Shown one piece after another: positions 9,505-19,072 of a DNA stretch of 64,000 bases. How positions within the stretch are numbered: the first letter of the stretch is position 1; each line of letters opens with the position of its first letter. Where the stretch lies: the NCBI RefSeq assembly GCF_014656375.1, contig NZ_BNCH01000001.1:62001-126000 (forward strand), in the 5' to 3' direction. The position numbers were made by a program, and so were the translations under genes. This DNA comes from Aliiroseovarius zhejiangensis. Lineage in GTDB: Bacteria > Pseudomonadota > Alphaproteobacteria > Rhodobacterales > Rhodobacteraceae. Under the pieces are notes generated by a model that was not told the DNA's origin, searched no databases, and was given only the letters and a program-made list of their open reading frames with translations.

Positions 9505-11762
9505 ATTGCCCCCGCTTTCTGCTGCTCGGTCTGCCCATGCTCGGCGGGCAGGAATATACGGGCCAACGCTCCGGAATGGGCGCTGTCCGTGTTGAAGGCG
9601 GGCGCATCCTCAAGGGTCAGGCGCCCACCATGCTCTTCAATAATCTTCTTTACGATCGGAAGCCCCAGCCCGGTGCCCTTGGCGCGCGTGGTGACATAGG
9701 GTTCAAACAGGCGCGCGCGGTCTTCCGGCAATCCGATGCCATTGTCGGCGATGGTGATTTCGATCCCGCCGGGAACGTTGGTCATATCCACCCGGATTTC
9801 CGGCGCGTGTCCTTCTGGTACACCTTTTTCCTGCAGGGTTTCAATGGCTTCCCCGGCATTCTTGATCAGGTTAGTCAACGCTTGCCCGATCATGGTGGCG
9901 TCGATTTCGACGTCAATCGGACCGTTCAGAAGGTTGGCCTTGATGCTCACACCCTCCTGCCCCGCCTGTTGCAGCACCACCGCGTCCCGCACCAGCGCGA
10001 CGATATCCGCGGCGCGGCGTTCGGGTTCCGGCATGCGGGCAAATTTCGAAAACTCGTCGACAATGCGGCGCAGATCATTGGTCTGGCGCACGATCACATC
10101 GGTATATTGTTCCAGCGCCTCGACGTCGATGCCCTCCACTCGGCTGAACTTGCGCTTGATCCGTTCTGCCGACAGCTGGATCGGGGTCAGCGGGTTCTTG
10201 ATTTCATGCGCGATCCGGCGGGCCACATCGCCCCAGGCGGCCATGCGCTGGGCCGAAACAAGTTCGGTCACATCATCAAAGGCCACCACATACCCTTCCA
10301 ACCCGCCCTCGTCCGAGCGGCGCGTGGCGATGCGCACCAACAGGTTTTCCTGTTTGCCGCCGCGCGTCAGCCGCAACTCGGTCTGGGAGGTTTCACGGGT
10401 GCCGCTGGCAACTTCGTCCAGCAACGGCTGAAATTCGGGCACCACAAGTGCCAGTTCCTGTTCAATGCCGGTCTCATCACGCACGTCCAGCACGTCTTCT
10501 GCGGCGCGGTTCACGAAGGTCACCTGCCCGCGAGCGTTCAGCCCGATCACCCCCCCCGTCACGGACCCCAGCACACTGTCGAACAGGCGGCGGCGGCGTT
10601 CGATCTGTTCTGTATTCTCCAATAGCCGTTCGCGCTGCGCCTTCAGTTGCGTGGTCATCTGGTTGAAATAGCGCCCCAGCATGGCAATCTCGTCATTGCC
10701 CTCTTCCTCGATCACGCGCACATCCAGATCACCGGCGCCGACTCGCTGCGCGGCACCCGCCAGCCGTCCGACAGGGCGGGCCAGTCGCTCGGCAAAGGAC
10801 ATGCCCATCCAGATCGCGGCCAGGATCAGGATCACGGCAAAGCCCAGATAAATCAGCCCGAACTGGAACAGCCGCTGGCCACGCTGGCTTTCCAACTGGT
10901 TATAGACCAGCGCGGCCTCTTGCGTTTCATCCACAAGGTCAAGGATCGCGCCGTTGACGTCGCGGGTCAGCTGGATCAGGTGGTCCGAGAAATTGTCCAG
11001 CTTGATCAGCACGCGAAACTCGTTGTTCTGCCAATCCTCGATCACCACGGTTTCGCCCGCCAGCGCCCGGTCCAGCGCGGCCTGATCAGGTTTTTCATAG
11101 TCAAACAGATAAGAGCCACCGCCCCGCACCCGGATCTCGCCATTGGAATCGATCACATAGGCTTCCCGCAGCCCCCGCTGGATACGCGCCTGCCCCTGCG
11201 TCAGAAGCGCGCCCAGCTCGGCATCGGTCAGCAGAAGCTGCGACTGGCGCTGGCGTTCCAGGAACAGGGCAAGCGCCTCGCCATCCTGCACCAGCCCGTC
11301 GCGACTTTCCTGCTTATAGGCCTGAGCAGCCGACAGGGAATTGCCGACAACCGTGCGCACCCGGTCCGAGAACCAGCCCTCAAGCCCCATATTCAAGGTC
11401 AGCATGGCAAAGATGGCCACGAGGATGGTCGGGCTGAGCGCGAGGACCGCGAAAACCATGGTCAGGCGCAGATGCAAACGCGAGCCTGCGCTTTCCTGAC
11501 GGCGCGCCACGATCATACGGCTCACACCGGCCAGAACCAGCCCGGCCACCATGATCACATAGATTGCATCCGCCAGAAGGATCAGCCGCAGCGTATTGCT
11601 GTCGGCGCGCTGCGCAAAGGGTCCAAGTGTCAGGAAGGTCACGATCGTCAGAACCGGCCCCAGCACGACCATGCCAAAGGCCCCCACGGACCTGAACCTG
11701 CGCCACCGGCGCATGGACAGATACTGGTCCAGCCTCGACTTCCGCACCGCGCGTCGCGCCAC
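9501..11762 (-). CDS. ntrY: Sensor histidine kinase NtrY
   Basis: A membrane-bound kinase of about 753 residues. The N-terminus has several hydrophobic segments bracketing a periplasmic region. A HAMP-type linker (RLAGAAQRVGAGDLDVRV), a PAS domain, the H-box [20 protein letters not shown] and an ATPase domain with N, G1 and G2 boxes (LIKNAGEAI, DNGIGLPED, GTGLGLPIVKKI) follow. It phosphorylates NtrX. It is separated from ntrC upstream by about 90 bases and overlaps ntrX downstream. Confidence 0.95.
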   Translation of the reverse strand: MARRAVRKSRLDQYLSMRRWRRFRSVGAFGMVVLGPVLTIVTFLTLGPFAQRADSNTLRLILLADAIYVIMVAGLVLAGVSRMIVARRQESAGSRLHLRLTMVFAVLALSPTILVAIFAMLTLNMGLEGWFSDRVRTVVGNSLSAAQAYKQESRDGLVQDGEALALFLERQRQSQLLLTDAELGALLTQGQARIQRGLREAYVIDSNGEIRVRGGGSYLFDYEKPDQAALDRALAGETVVIEDWQNNEFRVLIKLDNFSDHLIQLTRDVNGAILDLVDETQEAALVYNQLESQRGQRLFQFGLIYLGFAVILILAAIWMGMSFAERLARPVGRLAGAAQRVGAGDLDVRVIEEEGNDEIAMLGRYFNQMTTQLKAQRERLLENTEQIERRRRLFDSVLGSVTGGVIGLNARGQVTFVNRAAEDVLDVRDETGIEQELALVVPEFQPLLDEVASGTRETSQTELRLTRGGKQENLLVRIATRRSDEGGLEGYVVAFDDVTELVSAQRMAAWGDVARRIAHEIKNPLTPIQLSAERIKRKFSRVEGIDVEALEQYTDVIVRQTNDLRRIVDEFSKFARMPEPERRAADIVALVRDAVVLQQAGQEGVSIKANLLNGPIDVEIDATMIGQALTNLIKNAGEAIETLQEKGVPEGHAPEIRVDMTNVPGGIEITIADNGIGLPEDRARLFEPYVTTRAKGTGLGLPIVKKIIEEHGGRLTLEDAPAFNTDSAHSGALARIFLPAEHGQTEQQKAGAI

Positions 11763-11854
11763 TGTGCTCGCCCCTACTCGTCATGGCCGCGTTGCCGCGG
11801 CGACCGCCTGTGTGGCCCGGGTCTTGTGCCCAATTGCCACGCTCTGTTGCCCTT

Positions 11855-13228
11855 TTACATCAATTTGCGGCGGCGTGTCACCTCGATTTCGAGCTCGGTG
11901 ATCTTTTTACGCAAGGTATTGCGGTTGATTCCCAACAAATCGGCACATTTAGCTTGGTTGCCGCCGGTCGCATCCAGCGCGATTTCGATCAAAGGAAGCT
12001 CGATTTCGCGCAGAATCCGCTGATACAGCCCCGCCGGTGGCAGTGTTCCGCCATGCAAATCGAAATAACGTTGCAGATGGCGCGCGACCGAATCCGACAG
12101 CCGTTCATCTGACAGATCGGTTGCAACGAATTTGGTCGCCGCCATGCCGCCGAGCGCCAGATCCACCTCGGATTTCGAGATTTCGTCCTCGGCGCTGGTG
12201 ACGACCAGCCTGTTCACCAAGTTTTCCAGCTCGCGCACATTGCCCGGCCAGGGGAAGGCCCGCAGGGTTTGCGCGGCGTCGCGTGAAAACCGGCGTTCGG
12301 GCAGACCATCGCGCGCGGCACGCGCGAGGAAATGATCGGACAACGCAGGAATATCCTCCATCCGTTCACGCAGGCTGGGCACCGGGATCACCACCCCGGC
12401 AAGGCGATAATAGAGATCCTCGCGAAAGGCTCCTTTCGCCGCCGCCCTGGCCAGATCACCTTGCGAAATGGCCAGAACGCGCGGCCCGGACGACCCCAAC
12501 CCGTCCAGCAGCCGGGACAGGCGGGCTTGCGCATCGCCGTCAAGGTCGCCAACGCCATCAAACAGGATCGTGCCGCCCCGCGCGCGGCGCACCACGTCGC
12601 CAGCCCCGTCAGCGGGCGCCAGATCATCAGGCGTGGCGATGATGAACGGGGCGTCGCGCCGGTCCGAGAAATCGTGAAGCGCCTGCGCGATCAGCGACTT
12701 GCCGGTGCCGCTTTCCCCGGTGATCAGCACCGGCAGATCGACATTCAGAACCCGCGCCACCAGGCGATAGAGTTCCTGCATCGCCGGCGTGCGGCCCACT
12801 AAAGGCAGGTCGGTTGCGGCATCGGGCGGGCGCGTCGGCTCGTCATCGCGGCTGACACGCAGCCGCTTGCGTTCCAACGCCTGCGCCGTGCGTTTCATAA
12901 GGTCCGGCAGGTCGAACGGCTTGGGCAGATAATCGAACGCCTCGGCCTCGGCGGCCTGGATGGCGGTCATGATGGTGTTCTGTGCCGAAATCACGATCAC
13001 TGGCAGGTTGGGGCGGATCTTGGCAATCCGCGGCAGGGCCTCAAGCCCGTTGCCGTCAGGCATCACCACGTCCGAGATTACCGCATCCCCGCGCCCGTCT
13101 TCCACCCAGCGCATCAGGGTCGCCATCGACCCGGTGGCATGCACCCGGCACCCGGCGCGGGTCAGCGCCTGGGTCAACACGGTGCGGATCGTGCGGTCAT
13201 CATCCGCGACAAGAACGGTGCCATCCAT
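11855..13228 (-). CDS. ntrC: Nitrogen regulation response regulator NtrC (GAFTGA loop absent)
   Basis: A 457-residue regulator with receiver domain (Asp53 in [10 protein letters not shown]), AAA+ domain (Walker [15 protein letters not shown], Walker [10 protein letters not shown]) and a C-terminal Fis-like DNA-binding helix pair ([20 protein letters not shown]). The AAA+ domain lacks GAFTGA: the region after FIIATPDDL runs [19 protein letters not shown]. In Rhodobacter capsulatus NtrC lacks this loop and activates sigma-70 RNA polymerase; the same mode is inferred here. It follows ntrB by two bases, behind AAAAGGAACCTGACC. Confidence 0.96.
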   Translation of the reverse strand: MDGTVLVADDDRTIRTVLTQALTRAGCRVHATGSMATLMRWVEDGRGDAVISDVVMPDGNGLEALPRIAKIRPNLPVIVISAQNTIMTAIQAAEAEAFDYLPKPFDLPDLMKRTAQALERKRLRVSRDDEPTRPPDAATDLPLVGRTPAMQELYRLVARVLNVDLPVLITGESGTGKSLIAQALHDFSDRRDAPFIIATPDDLAPADGAGDVVRRARGGTILFDGVGDLDGDAQARLSRLLDGLGSSGPRVLAISQGDLARAAAKGAFREDLYYRLAGVVIPVPSLRERMEDIPALSDHFLARAARDGLPERRFSRDAAQTLRAFPWPGNVRELENLVNRLVVTSAEDEISKSEVDLALGGMAATKFVATDLSDERLSDSVARHLQRYFDLHGGTLPPAGLYQRILREIELPLIEIALDATGGNQAKCADLLGINRNTLRKKITELEIEVTRRRKLM

Positions 13229-13230
13229 GG

Positions 13231-14313
13231 TCAGGTTCCTTTTCGATTGGGCGCCGGGGCGATCGGCAGGGACAGGCGGAACGCGGTGCGTCCGGGACGG
13301 CTGTCGACCGAGATCAACGCGCCGTGATCGGTCAGGATCTTGGACACCAGCGCCAGCCCCAAGCCGGTGCCGTTCTCGCGCCCGGACACAAAGGGATCGA
13401 ACACGTGATCGGCGATGTCGGCGGGCAGACCGGGGCCGTTGTCGATCACCTCGACCTGCAACGGCAGACTTGCATGGCCTCCGTCCGGCAAGCGCAGACG
13501 CAGGCCACCCTCATAGAATGTCCTGATCTCGATTTTCCCTTCCCCTTTGCAGGCTTGTGAGGCGTTCTTCAACATGTTCAGGAACACCTGTTGCATCTGG
13601 TCGCCATCGACCCAGACGTCAGGCAAAGACGGATCATAATTTTCCTCGATCATCATGCCGGGCGCAAATCCAACCTGCGCCGTGGCCCGTGCACGGTCCA
13701 GAATATCGTGGATGTTGACCGACGCACAGGCGGGCGGGCGCAGATCGCCGAAATGCTCGACCTGTTCCAGCAGCGCCACGACGCGTCGGCTTTCGGCCAC
13801 GATCAGGTCGGTCAGTTCCCGGTCCTCGGGTGACAGTGACATCGATAGAAGCTGCGCCGCCCCGGTGATCCCGGCCAGAGGGTTCTTTATTTCATGGGCC
13901 AGCATCTCGGCCATGCCTATGGCTTGTCGTGTCGCCACCTGCGAGCCTTGCACCCAGCCCAGATGCTCGGCGCCGCTGCGCGGCTGAAGCAGAACCAGCA
14001 CATGCCCGGTGTCGCCAGCAGATGTGGCAAGCGGCGAAAACTGAAGGTTGACCTCGCGCAGCTCTCCGCCCGGCAGGGTCAGTTTGGCACCGTCCACATA
14101 AAGCGGCCCGCCGGTGCCAGTGATCCGGTCAATCGCGTCGTCGACATTGATCGACAGCGCGATCTTTGCCCCAAGCCGTGAGCCCTGAAGGCTGCGTTCC
14201 GAGGTGTTCAGAAACATCTCGCCGGTTCCGTTGACCCTGAGAATGCGCGCATCCGCATCCAGTTCGATCGCGGGCACGGGCAAAGCCGACCAGAGATGTC
14301 CGTCCTGCCTCAT
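13231..14313 (-). CDS. ntrB: Nitrogen regulation sensor kinase NtrB
   Basis: A soluble two-component kinase of 360 residues, with an N-terminal PAS domain, H-box [20 protein letters not shown] and an ATPase domain ([35 protein letters not shown]). NtrB phosphorylates or dephosphorylates NtrC in response to PII/glutamine status. The ATG at 14313 overlaps the dusB stop as ATGA, favouring it over the in-frame GTG at 14322. No transmembrane segment is visible. Confidence 0.95.
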   Translation of the reverse strand: MRQDGHLWSALPVPAIELDADARILRVNGTGEMFLNTSERSLQGSRLGAKIALSINVDDAIDRITGTGGPLYVDGAKLTLPGGELREVNLQFSPLATSAGDTGHVLVLLQPRSGAEHLGWVQGSQVATRQAIGMAEMLAHEIKNPLAGITGAAQLLSMSLSPEDRELTDLIVAESRRVVALLEQVEHFGDLRPPACASVNIHDILDRARATAQVGFAPGMMIEENYDPSLPDVWVDGDQMQQVFLNMLKNASQACKGEGKIEIRTFYEGGLRLRLPDGGHASLPLQVEVIDNGPGLPADIADHVFDPFVSGRENGTGLGLALVSKILTDHGALISVDSRPGRTAFRLSLPIAPAPNRKGT

Positions 14314-15290
14314 GCCGCACACCGTTCGGTCAGCACCGCGTCGGGCAGCATGGCAAGCACCTCGGCTGTGTTCCGGCTGGACAGGACGCGCCGGCGCAAC
14401 CCGGCCTCGGTGCCCGCCCAGTCCATATACCAGCCCAGATGCTTGCGTATGACCCGCGCGCCCAGGTCCGGCCCATAGAAATCAAGACTGGCGCGGTAAT
14501 GGTCCGTCACCATGTTCGCCAGCGCCATTCCTTGCGGGATGATGGGGGCGGTCGTGCCCCAGATGTCATGGGCCACCTGTGCCAGCAGCCAAGGCTGCCC
14601 CCCGCTGCCGCGCCCGATCATCACGCCGTCCGCGCCGCTTTGTGCCAGTGCCTGCCGCGCGGTCGCTGTGTCCACGATGTCGCCATTGGCAATCACCGGG
14701 ATCGAAACGGCCTGTTTCACCGGCCGGATCGCCGCCCAATTGGCGTGACCCTTGTAGAATTGACAGCGGGTGCGGCCATGAATGGTGATCATCCGGATGC
14801 CCGCAGCCTCGGCCATCTGCGCCAGCGTGGCGGCATTCAGGCTGTTATCATCCCAACCAAGGCGGGTCTTGAGTGTGACGGGCACCGACACCGCGCCCAC
14901 AATCGCCTTGATCAGCAGAAGCGCGTGATCCAGATCGCGCATCAGGGCTGATCCCGACAGCCCCCCCACCACTTTGCGCGCGGGGCAACCCATGTTGATG
15001 TCGATGACCTTCGCGCCGTTCTGTTCGACCATGCGCGCGGCCTCTCCGGCCCAATACACATCACGCGCGGCCAGTTGGACTGCGGTGTTGGCGTGCCCAA
15101 ACCCCAGCTCCGCCCGTTCGCGCACACCGGGTTTGGCCTGCACCATTTCCTGGCTGGCCACCATTTCCGACACCACCAACCCTGCGCCGAAACCAGAGAC
15201 GAGGGTGCGAAACGGAAGATCGGTAATGCCAGCCATCGGGGCCAGCAAAACCGGAGGATCAATGGTGATATCCCTGACGCGGATCGTCAT
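14310..15290 (-). CDS. dusB: tRNA-dihydrouridine synthase DusB (NifR3)
   Basis: A 326-residue FMN-dependent TIM-barrel enzyme that reduces uridines in tRNA. Motifs seen are LLAPMAGITDLPFR at the N-terminus, DINMGCPARKVVGG with the catalytic cysteine, TLKTRLGWDD, and the phosphate-binding NGDIVD and GRGSGGQPWL. The start is ATG at 15290; an upstream in-frame extension shows no family similarity. It is the first gene of the ntr operon, a position known as nifR3 in Rhodobacter. The ispDF gene is divergent, with about 165 bases of shared AT-richer promoter region. Confidence 0.95.
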   Translation of the reverse strand: MTIRVRDITIDPPVLLAPMAGITDLPFRTLVSGFGAGLVVSEMVASQEMVQAKPGVRERAELGFGHANTAVQLAARDVYWAGEAARMVEQNGAKVIDINMGCPARKVVGGLSGSALMRDLDHALLLIKAIVGAVSVPVTLKTRLGWDDNSLNAATLAQMAEAAGIRMITIHGRTRCQFYKGHANWAAIRPVKQAVSIPVIANGDIVDTATARQALAQSGADGVMIGRGSGGQPWLLAQVAHDIWGTTAPIIPQGMALANMVTDHYRASLDFYGPDLGARVIRKHLGWYMDWAGTEAGLRRRVLSSRNTAEVLAMLPDAVLTERCAA

Positions 15291-15456
15291 GCCTAATCCT
15301 TGTGCAACAACCGTGACGTTGAAAGACGCCTTGCGAAATAGCAATTTCTGTCCCGGTGCGCGAGGACTAGATTCACTTTCTGCCTATTTTTTATGCAGTT
15401 TTTCCGGCCGAAATGGCCCCATTGTCCTTCATTTCGGCACAGCCTAAACAAGAGCC

Positions 15457-16614
15457 ATGGATATTGCAGCCCTTATCGTCGCCGCCGGGCGCGGCACCCG
15501 TGCAGGCGCGGGCCTTCCCAAACAGTGGCGACAGGTCGCAGGCGCGACCGTGGCGGCCCGCAGCGTGGCCGCGTTTCGCAACCATCCGCGCATCACCCGG
15601 TGCCTTTTGGTGATCCATCCCGATGACAGGGCGCAGGCCAAAGCGATCGACGGGGTCGAACTGGTTCATGGCGGCGCCACCCGTGACGCCAGCGTGCGCG
15701 CGGGGCTTGAGGCGCTGGCGGCTGATGCGCCCGATCTGGTGCTGATCCATGATGTGGCGCGCCCCATGGTCAGCGCCGGGGTGATCGACGGGGTGATCGA
15801 GGCGTTGGTAACAGCGCAAGGTGCCGCCCCTGCCCTGCCCGTCACCGATGCACTTTGGCGTGGCGCGGACGGCATCGTGACCGGCACAGTGGCACGCGAT
15901 GGGCTCTATCGCGCCCAGACGCCGCAGGGCTTTCACTTCGCCCCGATCCTGGCGGCCCATCGCGCCCATACAGGCGGCGCGGCGGATGATGTCGAGGTCG
16001 CGCGCAACGCCGGGCTGGACGTAACCATCACGATGGGCGATGAGGGGAACCTGAAGATCACCACGGCGGGCGATTTTTCCCGCGCGGAGCGGATGATCCG
16101 CCAACGGGCAAATGAACAGGCAAAGGAGCAGACCATGGATATCCGCATCGGCAACGGGTTCGACGTGCACGCGTTCGAGGACGGCGACCATATCATCCTG
16201 TGCGGGGTGCGTCTTGCACATGACCGTAAGCTCAAGGGCCATTCGGATGCGGATGTGGGCATGCACGCGCTGACCGATGCGATTTATGGCGCATTGGCCG
16301 AGGGTGACATCGGCCAGCATTTCCCGCCCTCTGATCCGAAATGGAAGGGCGCAGACAGCCATATTTTCCTGCGCCATGCGGTCGATCTGGCCGCATCGCG
16401 CGGCTATCGCCTGTCCAATGCCGATGTGACGCTGATTTGTGAGCAGCCGAAAATCGGGCCCCATGCGGACGCAATGCGCGCCGAACTGGCCCGGATCATG
16501 GGGATCGGGGTGGACCGGGTGTCGGTCAAAGCCACCACGTCCGAACGCCTTGGATTTACCGGGCGTTCCGAGGGCATCGCGTCCTTGGCGTCGGCCACCC
16601 TGATCAAGGACTGA
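15457..16614 (+). CDS. ispDF: Bifunctional IspD/IspF isoprenoid enzyme
   Basis: A fusion of two enzymes of the MEP pathway. Residues 1 to about 220 are the cytidylyltransferase IspD ([20 protein letters not shown]), which makes CDP-methylerythritol. From Met227 the protein is IspF, 2-C-methyl-D-erythritol 2,4-cyclodiphosphate synthase, with the metal ligands of DVHAF, the [15 protein letters not shown] motif and the C-terminal [19 protein letters not shown]. The fusion is common in alphaproteobacteria, although the IspE step that joins the two reactions is not in it. It leads a short plus-strand operon with pgpA and a cinA-like gene. Confidence 0.96.
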   Translation: MDIAALIVAAGRGTRAGAGLPKQWRQVAGATVAARSVAAFRNHPRITRCLLVIHPDDRAQAKAIDGVELVHGGATRDASVRAGLEALAADAPDLVLIHDVARPMVSAGVIDGVIEALVTAQGAAPALPVTDALWRGADGIVTGTVARDGLYRAQTPQGFHFAPILAAHRAHTGGAADDVEVARNAGLDVTITMGDEGNLKITTAGDFSRAERMIRQRANEQAKEQTMDIRIGNGFDVHAFEDGDHIILCGVRLAHDRKLKGHSDADVGMHALTDAIYGALAEGDIGQHFPPSDPKWKGADSHIFLRHAVDLAASRGYRLSNADVTLICEQPKIGPHADAMRAELARIMGIGVDRVSVKATTSERLGFTGRSEGIASLASATLIKD

Positions 16615-16618
16615 TCCG

Positions 16619-17125
16619 ATGCAGAAATCCACCGCCAAGGTGATCGCCACCTTCTTCTATGCCGGATTGCTGAAGCCCGCCCCCGGCACATGGGGCACGC
16701 TGGCCGCCCTGCCCGCCGCGTGGCTTCTGCACCTGATCGGCGGTCCGGTTCTGCTGACCGGCGCCACGATCGTGGCCTATTACCTTGGCCTGAAAGCCAC
16801 GGAGGCCTACACCGCCGGGTCGGACAATCACGACCCCGGCGAGGTGGTGATAGACGAGGTGGTCGGCATGTGGATCACCCTGTTTCCGGTGTCTTTCGGA
16901 GCGAAACTGATGGGGGCGGATATTCTAGCACTCTATCCCGGCTGGATTGTCGGCTTCTTTGCCTTTCGTTTCTTCGACATCACCAAGCTGGGGCCGATTG
17001 GCACGGCCGACCGGCGCGGGGATGCCACGGGGGTCATGATGGATGACGTTTATGCCGGAGTGGCCGCCGCCATCACCGTGACCCTCGCCGCCTATGGCGC
17101 CCATGCGGTCTTGATGTCTCCATGA
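16619..17125 (+). CDS. pgpA: Phosphatidylglycerophosphatase A
   Basis: A 168-residue membrane enzyme that dephosphorylates phosphatidylglycerophosphate to phosphatidylglycerol. It shows the family's N-terminal APGTWGTLAALP motif, the acidic DPGEVVIDEVVGMWITL motif and the conserved RFFDITKLGPI and DDVYAG segments near the end, with four hydrophobic stretches. It sits four bases after ispDF and overlaps the next gene by ATGA, so it is part of the same operon. Confidence 0.93.
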   Translation: MQKSTAKVIATFFYAGLLKPAPGTWGTLAALPAAWLLHLIGGPVLLTGATIVAYYLGLKATEAYTAGSDNHDPGEVVIDEVVGMWITLFPVSFGAKLMGADILALYPGWIVGFFAFRFFDITKLGPIGTADRRGDATGVMMDDVYAGVAAAITVTLAAYGAHAVLMSP

Positions 17126-17613
17126 CTGATCAACGCGCTGTTGTCGAACTGCTTGACCTGTGCCGCACCAAGGGGCTGCGCGTCGCCACCGCGGAAAGCT
17201 GCACCGGCGGCATGGTCGGCGCGTGGCTGACCGAGGTCGCGGGCAGCTCGGATGTGTTTGATCGCGGCTTCATCACCTATTCCAACGCGGCCAAACAGGA
17301 CATGCTGGGCGTCAGCCAGGCATTGCTGGTCAGCCATGGCGCGGTGTCCGAACCGGTGGCACATCAGATGGCGAAAGGCGCACTTGCCGCCTCGGCCGCC
17401 CAGATTGCGGTGTCCATCACCGGCATTGCCGGGCCGGGCGGGTCCGAGCACAAGCCGGAGGGACGTGTGTGCTTTGGCCTTGCGACGCGCAGCGGCTGCA
17501 CCACCGAAACCGTGGAGTTCGGCGCAATTGGCCGTGACCGGGTGCGCCGGGCGGCCGCCGCACATGCGGTATCATTATTGCTGACCGCCGCCCGACAGGC
17601 AGATGCGCGCTGA
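17122..17613 (+). CDS. pncC: CinA C-terminal-domain nicotinamide-nucleotide amidohydrolase
   Basis: A 163-residue stand-alone version of the CinA C-terminal domain, with TAESCTGGMVGAWLTEVAGSS, the DRGFITYSNAAKQDMLGV motif and SITGIAGPGGSEHKPEGRVC. Such proteins (PncC/YdeJ type) deamidate NMN to nicotinate mononucleotide in pyridine-nucleotide salvage. The start overlaps the pgpA stop. No terminator is obvious in the 68 bases before the convergent neighbour. Confidence 0.9.
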   Translation: MTDQRAVVELLDLCRTKGLRVATAESCTGGMVGAWLTEVAGSSDVFDRGFITYSNAAKQDMLGVSQALLVSHGAVSEPVAHQMAKGALAASAAQIAVSITGIAGPGGSEHKPEGRVCFGLATRSGCTTETVEFGAIGRDRVRRAAAAHAVSLLLTAARQADAR

Positions 17614-17681
17614 TCTGCACCGCGATCCAACCCTGAACATCACCCACTGGCGCCTCGAAGGCCCGGCCCGCGCCCTGCCCG

Positions 17682-18983
17682 TCAAGCCGCCCGCAACAAC
17701 GCACACAGTGTCGGCAGATCGGGCAACGCGCCCACCGCGTCGATCAGCTCTGCAGCCTTTGCCCCCAGCAAGGCGCGGCTTTTCGCTTCGAGCTTGTCGC
17801 GACGCGAACCGGTGGGCATGGCTCGGTTCAAATTGTGCTCGGACGTGTGGACCGCGCCGGATTGCATCGTCACCTCGATCCGCGCCGCCGTTTCGGCGAT
17901 GTTGTCATCCGCCACCACATGCACCCGTGACGCAAGCGCCGTCAGATAGCTGTCCCGCGCAATGGCGTCGGTGAAACTGTCCAGCGCCGAGGTATCAAGC
18001 CCCGACAAGGCCATCGCGGCACAATGCGCATAGGAAAACTTGACCTCAAGCCCGGTGCGGGGATGGGGGATGTTGCACACGCTCATCCAGCGCGGGTGGG
18101 TCCAAAGCTGCATCTCGGCCATGTCGGGCGCGGCGATGTCGATCTTGGCCAGCGCCTCCAGCATCGCGTGCGTGCCGTGACAGCAGGCATGAAATTTGTG
18201 ACTGATCGTCAGTATATCCCAGTCCCGGCCCAGCCCTTCGATGGCCGATGCATCCCCCTGCGCCGCATGGGTGGGGCCAAAGCCCTGCGCGCCTTCGATC
18301 CCGTCAAGGGTCGAGACAAAGCCCGCCTTGGCGGCGCGTGCGACCTCGACCCCGGTCTGGGCGGCCAGCCCCGCGTGATAAGGTTTGCCCATCGTGCCGA
18401 ACTGGCTTTTCAGACCCGCCGCCCGGGTGGCGCACAGACCCAGCGCATGGGCCATCTGATCGGCACTGAGCGCCAACAGACGCCCCGCCGCCAGTGTGGC
18501 CCCAAACGCCCCGGCGGTTGCGGTCTGGTGAAACCCGGTCTGATAATGGCTGCGTCCCAGCCAGCGCCCCATGCGAATCGACCCTTCGACGCCGATCAGG
18601 GCCGCGTCCAGCATATCCGCGCCCGGCGCCTCGATCCATTCGGCAATAGCCAGCGCGGCCGGCACCACGGCCACGGACGGATGCCCGATATGGGCGAAAT
18701 GCGTGTCGTCATAGTCCAGCGCATGGGACGTTGTGCCATTGACCATCGCCGCCGCCCGCACCGGCAGCTTCCGCGCGAGCCCCGCCACACTGGCCTGTGC
18801 CCCGCCCCCGTCGTCAACCGCCATGTCGCGCATGATCCGCGCCACGGGTTCGCCAGTGCCGGCCATCGTGACCGAGGCCCAATCCATCAGCGACAGGGCC
18901 ATCATCTCGCGCGCGGCGTGCCCCGCATCGCCCCGCACCGGCCCGATGCCGAAGCGCGAAAGTTCCTTAATGACCACGCCCAT
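17682..18983 (-). CDS. MmgE/PrpD family protein
   Basis: A protein of about 433 residues with the all-helical MmgE/PrpD fold: an early GTSHALDYDDTH motif and the substrate-loop regions GWKSQFGTMGKP-like (here GLKSQFGTMGKPYHAG) and KFHACCHGTH. Family members include 2-methylcitrate dehydratase, iminodisuccinate epimerase and cis-aconitate decarboxylase. No methylcitrate-cycle partner lies nearby, so the substrate stays open. It is transcribed alone and converges with the pncC operon. Confidence 0.88.
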   Translation of the reverse strand: MGVVIKELSRFGIGPVRGDAGHAAREMMALSLMDWASVTMAGTGEPVARIMRDMAVDDGGGAQASVAGLARKLPVRAAAMVNGTTSHALDYDDTHFAHIGHPSVAVVPAALAIAEWIEAPGADMLDAALIGVEGSIRMGRWLGRSHYQTGFHQTATAGAFGATLAAGRLLALSADQMAHALGLCATRAAGLKSQFGTMGKPYHAGLAAQTGVEVARAAKAGFVSTLDGIEGAQGFGPTHAAQGDASAIEGLGRDWDILTISHKFHACCHGTHAMLEALAKIDIAAPDMAEMQLWTHPRWMSVCNIPHPRTGLEVKFSYAHCAAMALSGLDTSALDSFTDAIARDSYLTALASRVHVVADDNIAETAARIEVTMQSGAVHTSEHNLNRAMPTGSRRDKLEAKSRALLGAKAAELIDAVGALPDLPTLCALLRAA

Positions 18984-19072
18984 CCGACGCCCCTTTCCTG
19001 TCCGTCCCTTGAAAGCATACGCGTTGCGCTACATAACACTAACAGGAAAAACGAAAGGCAATCAGGAACATC

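Noticed and set aside
15391-16650. A 419-codon minus-strand open frame opposite ispDF.
   Set aside because: The plus strand encodes complete IspD and IspF motifs; the reverse frame has no coding signature.
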